Shown here piece by piece: positions 24,056 to 33,425 of a DNA stretch of 64,000 nt. Both the position numbers and the translations under genes were made by a program. Where the stretch lies: assembly GCA_016282745.1 (NCBI GenBank), contig JAEELL010000106.1, positions 1-64,000 on the forward strand, in the 5' to 3' direction. Under the pieces are notes generated by a model, which was not told where the DNA came from, ran no database searches, and saw only the letters and a list, made by a program, of their open reading frames with translations. The stretch's first letter is position 1. Each line of letters begins with the position of its first letter. Source of the stretch: Lachnospiraceae bacterium (lineage in GTDB: Bacteria > Bacillota > Clostridia > Lachnospirales > Lachnospiraceae).

Positions 24056-24142
24056 ATGATGTATAAGCTATTTAAAGAGTATTGCAACAATCGTAGGCTT
24101 ATGAAGTACTATTTTGCAATTCAGAAACTTGTAAGTATGTAA
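24056..24142 (+). CDS. Very small basic ORF (28 aa)
   Basis: MMYKLFKEYCNNRRLMKYYF and eight more residues form a 28-codon frame behind GGAGGAGAAG. The ribosome site is good, but the peptide is too short to classify. It may be a translated spacer in the par operon. Confidence 0.35.
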   Translation: MMYKLFKEYCNNRRLMKYYFAIQKLVSM

Positions 24143-24170
24143 TTGATTGGAGGATTAAAATGACAAGGAT

Positions 24171-24200
24171 ACGGGACAGTCCTATTTAATAGTGTCCCGT
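24171..24200 (+). terminator. Hairpin at the end of the par operon
   Basis: ACGGGACA (24171-24178) pairs with TGTCCCGT (24193-24200). No T-run follows, so it may be an RNA processing or pausing hairpin rather than a terminator. Confidence 0.4.
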
Positions 24201-24223
24201 GATATTGTATAATTGTTCACATA

Positions 24224-24270
24224 GTAAGAGTGGACAGGCAGTCACGGAACACTGTGCCTATCCCTCTTAC
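24224..24270 (+). promoter_or_regulatory. Leader hairpin before the lipoprotein gene
   Basis: GTAAGAG (24224-24230) pairs with CTCTTAC (24264-24270), with a second inner stem (AGGCA/TGCCT). The structure ends 20 bases before the ATG at 24290. It may regulate translation or be a pausing site. Confidence 0.4.
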
Positions 24271-24289
24271 AGAAGGGATGGGTGATTTT

Positions 24290-25057
24290 ATGAAAAGAAT
24301 ATTATTGATTGTTTTATCTGTATTATGTGTGGGGTTCGTAGGGTGTAGTAAGGATACAGATTCTCTGGAGGTTGCTCAATCGGAAGAACAGGTTGAAATA
24401 GCAGAATCCATTACCACTGAAATGGTGACACAGGAGGTTACTCAAGCGGAAACTGTTACGGAACAGAAAGTTACTGAAATAACACAAGAAGAGAAAGAAA
24501 CGCCGGAGGATGCAGTTTCTGAGGAGAAGGATAAGGAGCAGACTGAGAAAAAGCAGGAAACACCTAACGAAGAGGTGAAATCTGAGGAACCAAAAACAGA
24601 GGCAGAGAAAAAGCCGGAACCTAAAAAGGAGGAGCCTAAGAAAGAGACTCCAAAGAAAGAGGAACCCAAAAAGGAAGAGCCTAAAGAAGAAAAGGCAGTT
24701 GGCTACAGTGCCGACAAAGTTGTTAGTCTTGTGGTATCAAAGTGTGAAGCCGGAGGGATGATTACAACAGAGCACAACTTAGACCGCTTGCTGGCGGATG
24801 GCAGTATAACGAAAGAGGATTATGACGACTGTTATCCGTTAGATGGTCTTGAAAACAGCTATTACAGTGTATTTGTTAATGTGGATCTAAACAAGGCTTC
24901 GACGACGTCAGGAAGAGCCTTAAGAAGTGAAGGTGAGATTGCAGACTATATAGCCGGAATGCTTCTTTTGGAATCGGATTCCATATTCAATATACGAAAT
25001 GCCGGTGTGACAAAAAACGGTGGAGAATCATTTTATGAATTCAGATGTTACAGATAA
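24290..25057 (+). CDS. Lipoprotein with a Glu/Lys/Pro spacer
   Basis: The protein is 255 aa. The signal peptide MKRILLIVLSVLCVGFVGC ends in a lipobox with Cys19 as the lipid-attached residue. Residues 30-145 are a disordered stalk rich in Thr/Glu, then PKKEEP-type repeats. A C-terminal domain of about 110 residues (GYSADKVVSLVVSKCEAG to the end FYEFRCYR) is compact but unrecognised. It sits right before the surface adhesin and probably acts outside the membrane, perhaps assisting mating-pair contact. That role is inference from position. Confidence 0.7.
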   Translation: MKRILLIVLSVLCVGFVGCSKDTDSLEVAQSEEQVEIAESITTEMVTQEVTQAETVTEQKVTEITQEEKETPEDAVSEEKDKEQTEKKQETPNEEVKSEEPKTEAEKKPEPKKEEPKKETPKKEEPKKEEPKEEKAVGYSADKVVSLVVSKCEAGGMITTEHNLDRLLADGSITKEDYDDCYPLDGLENSYYSVFVNVDLNKASTTSGRALRSEGEIADYIAGMLLLESDSIFNIRNAGVTKNGGESFYEFRCYR

Positions 25058-25078
25058 ATATGATGAAACTATCACAGA

Positions 25079-25121
25079 AGGGTAGATATGAGCCAAAGAC
25101 TTGTATCTACCCTCTTTTTTT
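25079..25121 (+). terminator. Strong intrinsic terminator between lipoprotein and adhesin genes
   Basis: AGGGTAGATA (25079-25088) pairs perfectly with TATCTACCCT (25104-25113), followed by C and seven T. It would end the leftward operon. The adhesin gene needs either read-through or its own promoter. Confidence 0.8.
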
Positions 25122-25149
25122 ATGTAAAGAAATAGGAGGAGTTAATTCG

Positions 25150-28100
25150 ATGAAACAAACATTGAAAAGATTAACCGCATGGTTGCTTGCAGTTCTTACG
25201 ATGTTTACTTCAGTATTTGCCAATGGGAATACGGCCTTTGCAGCAAGCCCAAGTGCAAATATTGCATTCTGGTATGCATCCGTAAAGGACCATGGGAAGA
25301 TTACAGGTTTTAACAGTAATCATACGGGAGGAATATTGTATGCAGTATTGGATGGTCATTCAGCTTATTGTATCAATTTTGGTTTGTCGGCAAAAGGAGG
25401 ACAGCTGATGAACAGTGACGATGATCCCGATACAGACATGACAGAACAGCAGGAAAAACTTCTGGGATATTGTATGTATTATGGTTTTTCGTCAAATGAA
25501 GCCAAAGAACCAACGAATACACAAAAGAATGAGTATATTGCAACTCAGGCAACAGTATGGATTATTATGGAGAATCTCTTGGGAACAGACACAGGAGATA
25601 AGGCAGCAAGTGAACTTTGTGCATGCGCGCCGGATTCCAAAGAATCCTATGGGTATTATACAACGCTGAAAAGCAAGATTTTCGCGTCTTACAATGCTAC
25701 CAGACCAAGTTTTGCCTCAAAGACCAAGAGTGGAGCTGAAACTTATGAATTAAAGTGGAATGAGTCAAATCAGAGATTTGAGTACACATTTACTGACAGT
25801 AACAAAGTACTTGCAAACTTTAACTTCAAAATCGATGGGTTTTCAGTGGATAAGAGCGGTAACAGCATGACGGTTCACACCAAGAATGTAAATACGACTG
25901 CTACCACCGGGTCTTTCAGTTCTACAAATGGAACGGTTGAAACAAAATCAAACTGTGTGTTCTGGATCACAGGTAATGAAGGAGATCAGGAGTTTATCTC
26001 TGAAAGACCGCAAGCAGATCCGGTATCCGCATATATCAAGGTCAAGACAGAGAACATTGGTTATGGTGAAATTACGAAAACTGATAAGTCTACAGGAGCA
26101 CACCTTGCAGGTGCAGTCTACGGTATTTATTCTGACAGCGGATGCAGTAATCAGGTGGATACAATGACTACAGATAGTAATGGATACGCAAAGTCTAAGG
26201 CTTTAGTTGCCGGAACCTATTATGTGAAGGAAATCTCTGCGCCGAAAGGATACGTCAGAAGTGATACGGTTCACACACTCACCGTTAATGCCGGGCAGAC
26301 GACAGGAATTGCACTTACAGATGTAGAGCAGTTAGGTTCTATTACCATCTATAAAGAGGGTGAGGTATTAACCGGATGGAATGGTAGCAATTTCACTTAT
26401 GAAAAGAGAAAACTTGCAGGAGCGACTTTTAAAGTAACCGCAGGAGCTGATATTTACAGAGCAGATGGTGCAAAGGTCTACAACAATGGAGATTTGGTTC
26501 GTGATAACCTTGTTACCGGTTCTGATGGACAGGTTGTTTTGTCTGATCTTCATCTTGGAACTTATGTGGTCACAGAAACAAAGAGTATTGATGGTTATAC
26601 CATTAATACAACACCGCAGACGGTTAAAATTGAGTATAAGGACCAGAATGTGACGGTTCAAAGCGAATCGACTACTATTCTTAATAACAGACAGAAAGCG
26701 GAAGTCAGTGTTGTGAAGAAAGATTCTGATACTGAGAATCCGTTAGATGGTGGAAAGTATACCATGTATGCGGGTAATGATATCAAGAATTATGATGGAA
26801 GAGTGATTGTGACAAAGGATACAGCTCTTCAGACAGTTACGACGGGAGCAGATGGTAAAGCATTTTATTCATTGGATCTGCCAATCAGAAACAGCTATTA
26901 TATTACCGAAACGCAGGCTCCAAAAAATTATATCAGAAACGAGTTAGAAGTATATTCTTTTGAGTTTAAGGTGTTAGAACCAAACAGAGCAAGTGCTTCC
27001 TTTGCACACACATTTGTGAATGACAGAACCACAGCAAAGATTCAGATCGAGAAGATTGATAAGGAAACAGGAAAAGCAATTCCCCAGGGAGATGCTTCTC
27101 TTGAAGGTGCGGTATATGGTTTATATGCCCGTGAAGATATCAATCATCTGGACAAGATGACAGGAGTAATCTTTAAGAAGAATGACCTCGTGGCGACACT
27201 TACAACTGATAAAGAAGGTAAGTGTGAAATCGACAATCTTTATCTTGGAAAATACTATGTGAAGGAGATTACACCTTCAGAAGGGTATCTTTTGGATGAA
27301 GAAGAGCATGATGTAATCTGTGATTATGAGGGAGATAAGATTCCACAGGTGCTTCGAAGCACAACTTCTAAAGAGCAGGTAATCAAGCAGCCATTCCAGT
27401 TGATCAAAGTATCAGATGATGGAGAGGAGACAGAAAGCACGCTTCTTGCAGGAGCCGGCTTCACAGCTTATTTGAAATCTGCATTAAAGGTGAATGCTGA
27501 CGGTTCCTATGATTTTGCAAACGCAACACCGGTTGTGATCGGAGAAGATGGTAAGACAACTATTTATTCTGATGAAAAAGGATATGCATGTTCGATTCCT
27601 ATTCCTTATGGAACTTATGTGGTTATCGAATCAGTGACACCTCATAACATGGAGACAATCAAACCATTTGAGGTGAAGATTGTTGAGAATAATCCAACAA
27701 CACCTCAGACATGGAGAATCTTCCTTGATCGTGAGTTCACTGCAAAGCTTCGTATCATCAAAAAAGATGCAGACACAAAGAATACGGTTCTTATTCCAAA
27801 TACGGAATTTAAAATCTATAACTTGGATAAAAAAGAATATGTCAAGATGACAACCACATATCCTTCCAAAGTGACGCACACTTCATTTTTTACGGATGAA
27901 GATGGTGATTTAATCTTACCGGATGTGTTGCACATTGGAAACTATCGTATTGAAGAAGTGGCTGCACCTTTTGGATATGTTCTGAATGAGAATTATGTGG
28001 AAGTAGCAGTTGATTCAGACACCTTCTACGAAGTTGATCCAGATACGTTTGAGGCAATCATTCAGGTTGAGTACGAGGATGCTCCGGCAGTCGGAGAACT

Positions 28101-30519
28101 TACTGTTGAGAAGAAAGGTGAAGTCCTCGACGCATATAAGGGTGGTTTGTTTGCCAATTCTGAAGAAAAAGACTTTGTGTACAAAGAGGGTAGCCTTGCA
28201 GGTGCCAAGTTTGAGGTATATGCTGCAGAGGATATCTTTACGGCAGATATGCAGAAGGATTCAGATGGCAACAGAACAAAGTATTATTCAGAAGGGGATT
28301 TGGTGGATACACTTGTTACCGGAAAAGATGGGAAAGCAACACTCTCTAATCTTCCACTTGGTAAATACAAAGTGATTGAGATTGAAGCTCCTTATGGATA
28401 TGTACTGAATGAAGAAGAGCAGATTGTTACTTTTGTGTATGTCGATGATAAAACTCCGGTCATTAAGGAAGGGCTTACTTTTGAAAATGACAGACAGAAG
28501 TTCTCTTTATCCGTATTAAAGCTTGATGAAGAAACAAAGAAGCCTATTATGGGTGCAGTTTTTGGTCTTTATGCAGATCAGGATATTCAGAACGCAGACG
28601 GTAAAGTGGTAGTTGAAGCAGGCACACTTCTTGAGAAAGTAGAATCTGATGGAAATGGAATGATTCGTTTTGCAAAGGATTATCCAATCGGAAAATATTT
28701 CGCAAAAGAGCTTGAGATTCCGGCAGGATATATTTCTTCTGAGGAAGTAATCAGTTTTGATGCAACATACCAGGGACAGGAAATATCTGTTGTGGAGATC
28801 CAGAACGAATTCCTTAATACGCCTACAACCTTCGAGTTCACGAAAGAGGATATCACGAGTGAAGCAGAGCTTTCCGGTGCAACCTTATCTGTATTCGATA
28901 AGGACGGAAATCTGATTGAGACATGGACATCTGTAGCAGGTGAACCTCATGTAATCAAAAGACTTGTTGTAGGGGAAACCTATATTCTTCGTGAGGAATT
29001 TGCACCGTATGGATATCTTAAAGCAACAGATGTTGAGTTTATGGTAGAAGATACGGATAGTATCCAGACAGTTGTTATGAAGGATGCAGTTCCGACAGGA
29101 TCTATCATCATCAACAAGGATGGTGAGTTTGTCTATGACAAAACGTTGATTAAGGGACACTGGTATGATTTCATTTTCAACTACTTTAAGAAGTCACTTG
29201 CCGGAGTAACTTTTGAGGTGTATGCGGAAGAGGATATTGTTAGTCCTGATGGACTCAATACAGTTTATTATGAGAAAAATGAGCTGATTGAGACAATCGT
29301 AACGGATGATAATGGAATTGCCCGCATTGATAATCTTCCACTTGGCAAATACTATCTTGTTGAGACAAAGACGCTTGAGGGATTTGTTCTTGATAGAACA
29401 CCAATTAAGGCAGATCTTTCCTATGTGGATCAGAATACAGAGGTGGTTTATGCAGGAATGGATGTGACAAATATCAGACAGAAAGTCAAAATTACTGTTG
29501 TCAAAACGGACTCTGATACAGACAAACCATTAGAGGGTGCGAACTTTGGACTTTTTGCGAAGGAGAACATTTTAAATGTTAATGGTGAAGTGATTGTAGC
29601 AGTGGATGAAAGAATTGAAAGAGCAGTTACAGGAGCTGATGGTTCAGTTTCGTTTGTATCGGATTTACCACTTGGACTTTATTATGTGAAAGAGTTAGAA
29701 GCACCAAAAGGTTATGTGAAATCAGATGAAGTATTTGATGTGGATGCATCCTTTCAGGATGAAAAAGGAGAAGTGCTTGAGTTCACAGCTGAATTTGAAA
29801 ACGCACCTACCAAGGTAGAGTTCTCAAAAACGGATATTACCGGAGAAAAGGAAATTGCCGGTGCTAAGCTTTCCGTTCTTGATATGGATGGTAAGGTAGT
29901 TGAGAGCTGGACATCTGAAGCAGGAGAGACACATCTGATTGAGAGACTTCCTGTAGGTAAGTATATTCTTCGTGAGGAGACAGCACCTTATGGTTATAAG
30001 ATCGCTAAGAATGTTGAATTTGAGGTTGCAGAGACGGATGAAGTTCAGATGGTTGCTATGAAGGATGAGTATGCGGTTGGTAAGATTGTAATTGAAAAGA
30101 CCGATTCTGTTACAAAGAAACCAATTGCCGGTGTTGAATTCGAAATCCGTGATAAGGATGGTAAAGTTATCGAAAAACTTATCACTGACAAAAATGGACA
30201 TGCAGAGTCCAAAGAACTTCCTATCTGCGTATATAATGCAGATGGCAGCTTTAAAGTGGACATCCACTATTTCGTGGTTGAGACAAAAGCTACAGAAGGT
30301 TATATCTTAGATGAAACAGTGCACGGTGTAGTACTTCATGATGAGAAGAATCCTGACTGTGTGGTTTATACGTTAAATCTTACCAATAAACCTACAAAAC
30401 CAAAGCTTCCTCAGACCGGAGATAATATGAATCCATGGATCTATATTGGACTTGGATTGTTTGCAATGGTAAGCGGATTATTCCTTGCTTTTGGCAAACG
30501 CAAAAAGAAAAAAAATTAA
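25150..30519 (+). CDS. Giant LPxTG surface adhesin: thioester domain plus about 13 Cna_B/SpaA repeats
   Basis: The protein is 1789 aa. A signal peptide (to about AFAAS, residue 33) leads into a thioester-type domain. Cys74 in SAYCINFG and Gln133 in ATQATVW are the residues expected to crosslink, as in TED adhesins that bind host ligands covalently. About 13 Cna_B/SpaA-type beta domains follow, each opening with a (V/I)xKxD-type strand and closing with a GKYxVxExxAPxGY-type motif. KLPQTGD (about 1752-1758), a hydrophobic helix and a KRKKKKN tail are the sortase signal. AGGAGG precedes the ATG at 25150. The sortase gene at 59530 is its likely anchor enzyme. Confidence 0.9.
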   Translation: MKQTLKRLTAWLLAVLTMFTSVFANGNTAFAASPSANIAFWYASVKDHGKITGFNSNHTGGILYAVLDGHSAYCINFGLSAKGGQLMNSDDDPDTDMTEQQEKLLGYCMYYGFSSNEAKEPTNTQKNEYIATQATVWIIMENLLGTDTGDKAASELCACAPDSKESYGYYTTLKSKIFASYNATRPSFASKTKSGAETYELKWNESNQRFEYTFTDSNKVLANFNFKIDGFSVDKSGNSMTVHTKNVNTTATTGSFSSTNGTVETKSNCVFWITGNEGDQEFISERPQADPVSAYIKVKTENIGYGEITKTDKSTGAHLAGAVYGIYSDSGCSNQVDTMTTDSNGYAKSKALVAGTYYVKEISAPKGYVRSDTVHTLTVNAGQTTGIALTDVEQLGSITIYKEGEVLTGWNGSNFTYEKRKLAGATFKVTAGADIYRADGAKVYNNGDLVRDNLVTGSDGQVVLSDLHLGTYVVTETKSIDGYTINTTPQTVKIEYKDQNVTVQSESTTILNNRQKAEVSVVKKDSDTENPLDGGKYTMYAGNDIKNYDGRVIVTKDTALQTVTTGADGKAFYSLDLPIRNSYYITETQAPKNYIRNELEVYSFEFKVLEPNRASASFAHTFVNDRTTAKIQIEKIDKETGKAIPQGDASLEGAVYGLYAREDINHLDKMTGVIFKKNDLVATLTTDKEGKCEIDNLYLGKYYVKEITPSEGYLLDEEEHDVICDYEGDKIPQVLRSTTSKEQVIKQPFQLIKVSDDGEETESTLLAGAGFTAYLKSALKVNADGSYDFANATPVVIGEDGKTTIYSDEKGYACSIPIPYGTYVVIESVTPHNMETIKPFEVKIVENNPTTPQTWRIFLDREFTAKLRIIKKDADTKNTVLIPNTEFKIYNLDKKEYVKMTTTYPSKVTHTSFFTDEDGDLILPDVLHIGNYRIEEVAAPFGYVLNENYVEVAVDSDTFYEVDPDTFEAIIQVEYEDAPAVGELTVEKKGEVLDAYKGGLFANSEEKDFVYKEGSLAGAKFEVYAAEDIFTADMQKDSDGNRTKYYSEGDLVDTLVTGKDGKATLSNLPLGKYKVIEIEAPYGYVLNEEEQIVTFVYVDDKTPVIKEGLTFENDRQKFSLSVLKLDEETKKPIMGAVFGLYADQDIQNADGKVVVEAGTLLEKVESDGNGMIRFAKDYPIGKYFAKELEIPAGYISSEEVISFDATYQGQEISVVEIQNEFLNTPTTFEFTKEDITSEAELSGATLSVFDKDGNLIETWTSVAGEPHVIKRLVVGETYILREEFAPYGYLKATDVEFMVEDTDSIQTVVMKDAVPTGSIIINKDGEFVYDKTLIKGHWYDFIFNYFKKSLAGVTFEVYAEEDIVSPDGLNTVYYEKNELIETIVTDDNGIARIDNLPLGKYYLVETKTLEGFVLDRTPIKADLSYVDQNTEVVYAGMDVTNIRQKVKITVVKTDSDTDKPLEGANFGLFAKENILNVNGEVIVAVDERIERAVTGADGSVSFVSDLPLGLYYVKELEAPKGYVKSDEVFDVDASFQDEKGEVLEFTAEFENAPTKVEFSKTDITGEKEIAGAKLSVLDMDGKVVESWTSEAGETHLIERLPVGKYILREETAPYGYKIAKNVEFEVAETDEVQMVAMKDEYAVGKIVIEKTDSVTKKPIAGVEFEIRDKDGKVIEKLITDKNGHAESKELPICVYNADGSFKVDIHYFVVETKATEGYILDETVHGVVLHDEKNPDCVVYTLNLTNKPTKPKLPQTGDNMNPWIYIGLGLFAMVSGLFLAFGKRKKKKN

Positions 30520-30532
30520 GTTACTAAAAATG

Positions 30533-30566
30533 GGACGATGGCCAATGCTGTCGTCCTTTCTTTTTT
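30533..30566 (+). terminator. Terminator after the adhesin gene
   Basis: GGACGA (30533-30538) pairs with TCGTCC (30551-30556), followed directly by TTTCTTTTTT. The next ribosome site starts at 30567. Confidence 0.7.
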
Positions 30567-30582
30567 AAGGAGGAAAAATTAT

Positions 30583-31584
30583 ATGATGAATTATGAGATT
30601 TTTAAGGAAATTGTGGCAGAAAAGATCAAAGATTATTTGCCGGAGAACTTGAGTGGAATGGACATTAAGGCTAATTCTACACAGAAAGTGAATGTAGCAC
30701 TGGATGCAATCACTCTGGTGAACAATGAAGAGGGGCAGAAAATTTCTCCGACCATTTATATCAATCATTTATATGATGAGTATAAAAGAACAGAGGACCT
30801 GGAGAGATGCTTAAGTAATGCAGCGAACCTTCTCGCAAAGGGATATGCTGACAGACCGGAATCCATTCCGAACCTGAAACTTGAGGAGGCAAAGGACAGT
30901 ATTGTATTTCAGCTTATTAACACTGAGCAGAATAAGGAGATGCTTACTGATATGCCAAATCGTTCTTTTCAGGATTTGTCCATTATCTATCGCTGGGTCG
31001 TAAACAAGCGTGATGATGGTATTGAAAGTACAGTAATCAATAATAGCCTTGCTAAGACATTGGGAGTTTCAGAAGAGCAGCTGTTCAATCTTGCAGTAGA
31101 GAATACCAAAAGAATCTTCCCACCGGTTGTAAAATCTATGACGGAAGTCATTAGGGATATGTTTATGTCAGATGGCATGCCTGCTGAAATAGCAGATATG
31201 ATGATTGGGGATATGCCTGAAGATAGAGCAATGTGGGTAATCACTAACCAGAATGGTATCAATGGAGCAGCTTCCATGCTTTATGAAAACAATCTTCATG
31301 AATTAGCAGAAAAGCTTGAGACAGATCTCTATATTTTGCCGTCATCTCTTCATGAGGTGATCGCCGTATCTGTAAATATGGGAGATCCGAATGAACTTGC
31401 GGAAATGGTCGCAGAGATTAACATGGAACAGGTTGATCTTCAGGACAGGCTTTCAAATCAGGTGTATCACTATGATAAGGATTTGAGAAAATTAACACTT
31501 GCTACCGATACTCCGAACAAACGAATCGACGGAATTGTTGCAGAAGTTCAGTTGGTGTATGATGCGACAGACAAGTCACGTTAG
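30583..31584 (+). CDS. DUF5688-family protein
   Basis: The protein is 333 aa from the ATG at 30583 behind AAGGAGG. The N-terminus (IFKEIVAEKIKDYLPEN, then a VNVALDAITLV strand and SPTIYINHLYDEY) matches DUF5688 as I remember it. This family is widespread in gut Firmicute conjugative elements and has no known role. The protein has no signal peptide or membrane helix and is presumably cytoplasmic. Confidence 0.7.
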   Translation: MMNYEIFKEIVAEKIKDYLPENLSGMDIKANSTQKVNVALDAITLVNNEEGQKISPTIYINHLYDEYKRTEDLERCLSNAANLLAKGYADRPESIPNLKLEEAKDSIVFQLINTEQNKEMLTDMPNRSFQDLSIIYRWVVNKRDDGIESTVINNSLAKTLGVSEEQLFNLAVENTKRIFPPVVKSMTEVIRDMFMSDGMPAEIADMMIGDMPEDRAMWVITNQNGINGAASMLYENNLHELAEKLETDLYILPSSLHEVIAVSVNMGDPNELAEMVAEINMEQVDLQDRLSNQVYHYDKDLRKLTLATDTPNKRIDGIVAEVQLVYDATDKSR

Positions 31585-31593
31585 GAGGCGTTT

Positions 31594-31737
31594 ATGGAGC
31601 ACAAAGGGAATGTTAAAACCATGACGATACAGGAACTGATTGCTCTTATTAACACTGAAAACAGCGACTTTATGATTGAGGTACTACCCGGAGAGGAGGA
31701 CAGTGATGGCAAAGAAAGTGAATGCGACATTGGATAA
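31594..31737 (+). CDS. Small acidic protein overlapping the JAB-domain gene
   Basis: This 47-codon frame (MEHKGNVKTMTIQELIALIN...) starts at 31594 behind TAGGAGG and ends at 31737. It therefore overlaps the start of the next gene by 32 bases in another frame. The good ribosome site supports translation, perhaps for coupling to the next gene. No family is recognised. Confidence 0.45.
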   Translation: MEHKGNVKTMTIQELIALINTENSDFMIEVLPGEEDSDGKESECDIG

Positions 31738-32263
31738 CGATTTCTCTCTGGATGTTGTCAGTATCAGGCTTGTGAAGGATGCTCCGATTTTTTCGGAGCG
31801 TCCCTTTACAACACCGGAAGAAGTTGCGGGTGTTTTGGGAGAAGTGATGTGTCAATTTGATCGGGAAGTGATTGCAGTCGTCAATTTGAGTTCTAACTTG
31901 AAACCAATTAATGTTCACTTTGCAAGTGTAGGCGCACTGAATGAAGCAATGGCTCATCCAAGAGAATTGCTGAAAGCAAGTGTGCTGAGTAATGCATCTC
32001 AAATGTTACTGATGCATAACCATCCTTCCGGAAATCTTACACCCAGTAAAGCAGATACCATGATGACGGATCGAATGATTAAGGTGTGTGAACTGATGGG
32101 GATTCCTCTTGTAGACCATATCATTGTTGGAGGAGACAATAGAGAGTTTTTCAGTTTCAAAGAAAAAGGAATGATATCAAATCCCAATATCACGCTTAAT
32201 ACAGATTATCGAAACATAGACTTTCGTTCTCCGTTGATAGCAGAGCAGGGAAAAGCGAGGTGA
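31706..32263 (+). CDS. JAB/RadC-like (MPN) domain protein
   Basis: The protein is 185 aa. The MPN metal motif HNHPSGNLTPSKAD is complete, preceded by a strand and helix VASVGALNEAMAHPRELLKA (first two residues differ slightly). IPLVDHIIVG completes the RadC domain. RadC-like proteins are frequent in mobile elements, and their role is unclear. The ATG at 31706 follows GGAGAGGAGGACAGTG. It is followed by the Toprim gene four bases after its stop. Confidence 0.85.
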   Translation: MAKKVNATLDNDFSLDVVSIRLVKDAPIFSERPFTTPEEVAGVLGEVMCQFDREVIAVVNLSSNLKPINVHFASVGALNEAMAHPRELLKASVLSNASQMLLMHNHPSGNLTPSKADTMMTDRMIKVCELMGIPLVDHIIVGGDNREFFSFKEKGMISNPNITLNTDYRNIDFRSPLIAEQGKAR

Positions 32264-32267
32264 TTAT

Positions 32268-33239
32268 GTGGAAGGAAGATTCACTTCAGAAGAGTTGGAA
32301 CTTGCAAAGAGCGTTGATCTGGTTGATGTTGCAGCGTACCTTGGATACACACCTAAAAAGATTGGGAAGTATTACACGCTAAAAGAAATGGATTCTATTC
32401 GAATCTATAACAGAAGTCATTGGTATAGGTGGTCAAGGGCGGAAGATAGAGGCAACAATGGTGGATCTCAAATTGATTTCTTACGTGTCTTTGCAGGGTT
32501 GGATATTAAATCGGCTGTGTTTTGGCTGTTAGATTTTGCAGGATATTCCAGTAATCAGAGTAGAGATGAAAACATAAATCTCAAGCATCAGGTGGTACAA
32601 CAGGAAAAAGTCAAAAAGGAATTTTTGCTTCCTGTACCTGCTCCGGATAACTCTTTTTTATATGAGTATCTGATGAATGACAGAGGAATACGCAAGGAAG
32701 TAATTGATTACTTTGTTTCCAGAGGATTGATTTATGAAGCCAGACATTATCACAACATTGTCTTTAAAGGTAATGATAAAGATGGAATAACCCGATTTGC
32801 AAGTATGAGAGGTGTGTTTGATAAGCAGGGAAAACCATTTAAGTGTGATGTTGAAGGCAACGATAAAAGGTTTGGTTTCAACGTGTCGAATGAACAGAGT
32901 TCTGAACTGATTGTATTTGAAGCTGCAATTGATCTTATGAGTTACGTTGATATTTTTGACGATTATGACAGTAATAAGCTGGCTTTGGGAATGGTTTCCG
33001 ATGGACCTATTACAACATTTCTTGCAGAGCATCCGCAAATCACGTTGATAAGATTTTGTCTTGATAGAGACGAAGCAGGGAGAAATGCAACGGAACAGCT
33101 TATGGAAAAGTATTACAGTCTGGGGTATGAAGTTCAAAATGTTCCCCCACCTGAAGGATATAAAGATTATAATGAGTGGCTGGTGAATGCAAAAATCAAA
33201 AGTGCTAGCATAAGTGCTAGCAAAATTTCAAAATGCTAG
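32268..33239 (+). CDS. DUF3991/Toprim-domain protein (primase-like)
   Basis: The protein is 323 aa from GTG 32268 behind GCGAGGTGATT. The N-terminal zinc-less primase-type part (LVDVAAYLGYTPKK, HWYRWSRAEDRGNNGGSQID) matches DUF3991. The C-terminal Toprim domain has LIVFEAAIDLMS (acidic) and ITLIRFCLDRDEAG with the DxD-like pair. Such proteins accompany relaxases and may prime replacement-strand synthesis. The last dozen codons run into the GCTAGC iteron array, giving a low-complexity end (KSASISASKISK). The array may thus have invaded or been built onto the gene's end. Confidence 0.8.
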   Translation: MEGRFTSEELELAKSVDLVDVAAYLGYTPKKIGKYYTLKEMDSIRIYNRSHWYRWSRAEDRGNNGGSQIDFLRVFAGLDIKSAVFWLLDFAGYSSNQSRDENINLKHQVVQQEKVKKEFLLPVPAPDNSFLYEYLMNDRGIRKEVIDYFVSRGLIYEARHYHNIVFKGNDKDGITRFASMRGVFDKQGKPFKCDVEGNDKRFGFNVSNEQSSELIVFEAAIDLMSYVDIFDDYDSNKLALGMVSDGPITTFLAEHPQITLIRFCLDRDEAGRNATEQLMEKYYSLGYEVQNVPPPEGYKDYNEWLVNAKIKSASISASKISKC

Positions 33240-33393
33240 CAAAAAGCGCTAGCATAAGCCTAAAAGTGCTAGCAAAAAATGACAGCACTCTGAAAAAAGA
33301 ATTTCGGATAATTTAAAAAGTGCTAGCAGAAAGTGCTAGCAAAATTCAAAAATGCTAGCAAAAAGCGCTAGCATATGCCTAAGAGTGCTAGCA
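33201..33393. repeat. Iteron array: ten GCTAGCA sites in two 119-bp-spaced blocks
   Basis: The palindromic core TGCTAGCA or CGCTAGCA occurs at 33203, 33215, 33234, 33247, 33267 and again at 33321, 33334, 33353, 33366, 33386. The second block repeats the spacing of the first at an offset of 118-119 bp, so the array is a duplicated five-site unit. Most sites are followed by A-rich spacer, and each block ends in a degenerate (A/T)GACAGCACTC or GCTATCACTC. It may bind a replication, partition or relaxosome protein. Confidence 0.85.
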
Positions 33394-33425
33394 AAAATTG
33401 CTATCACTCAGTATATGAGAGGGTT

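Noticed and set aside
24442-24669. Gly/Ser/Phe-rich minus-strand frame.
   Set aside because: It is the complement of the PKKEEP repeat DNA of the lipoprotein, and composition explains it.
33201-33393. Considered whether the GCTAGC repeats are a CRISPR array.
   Set aside because: The repeat core is only 8-10 bases, spacing is 12-20 bases, and the spacers themselves recur in the second block. There are no cas genes.
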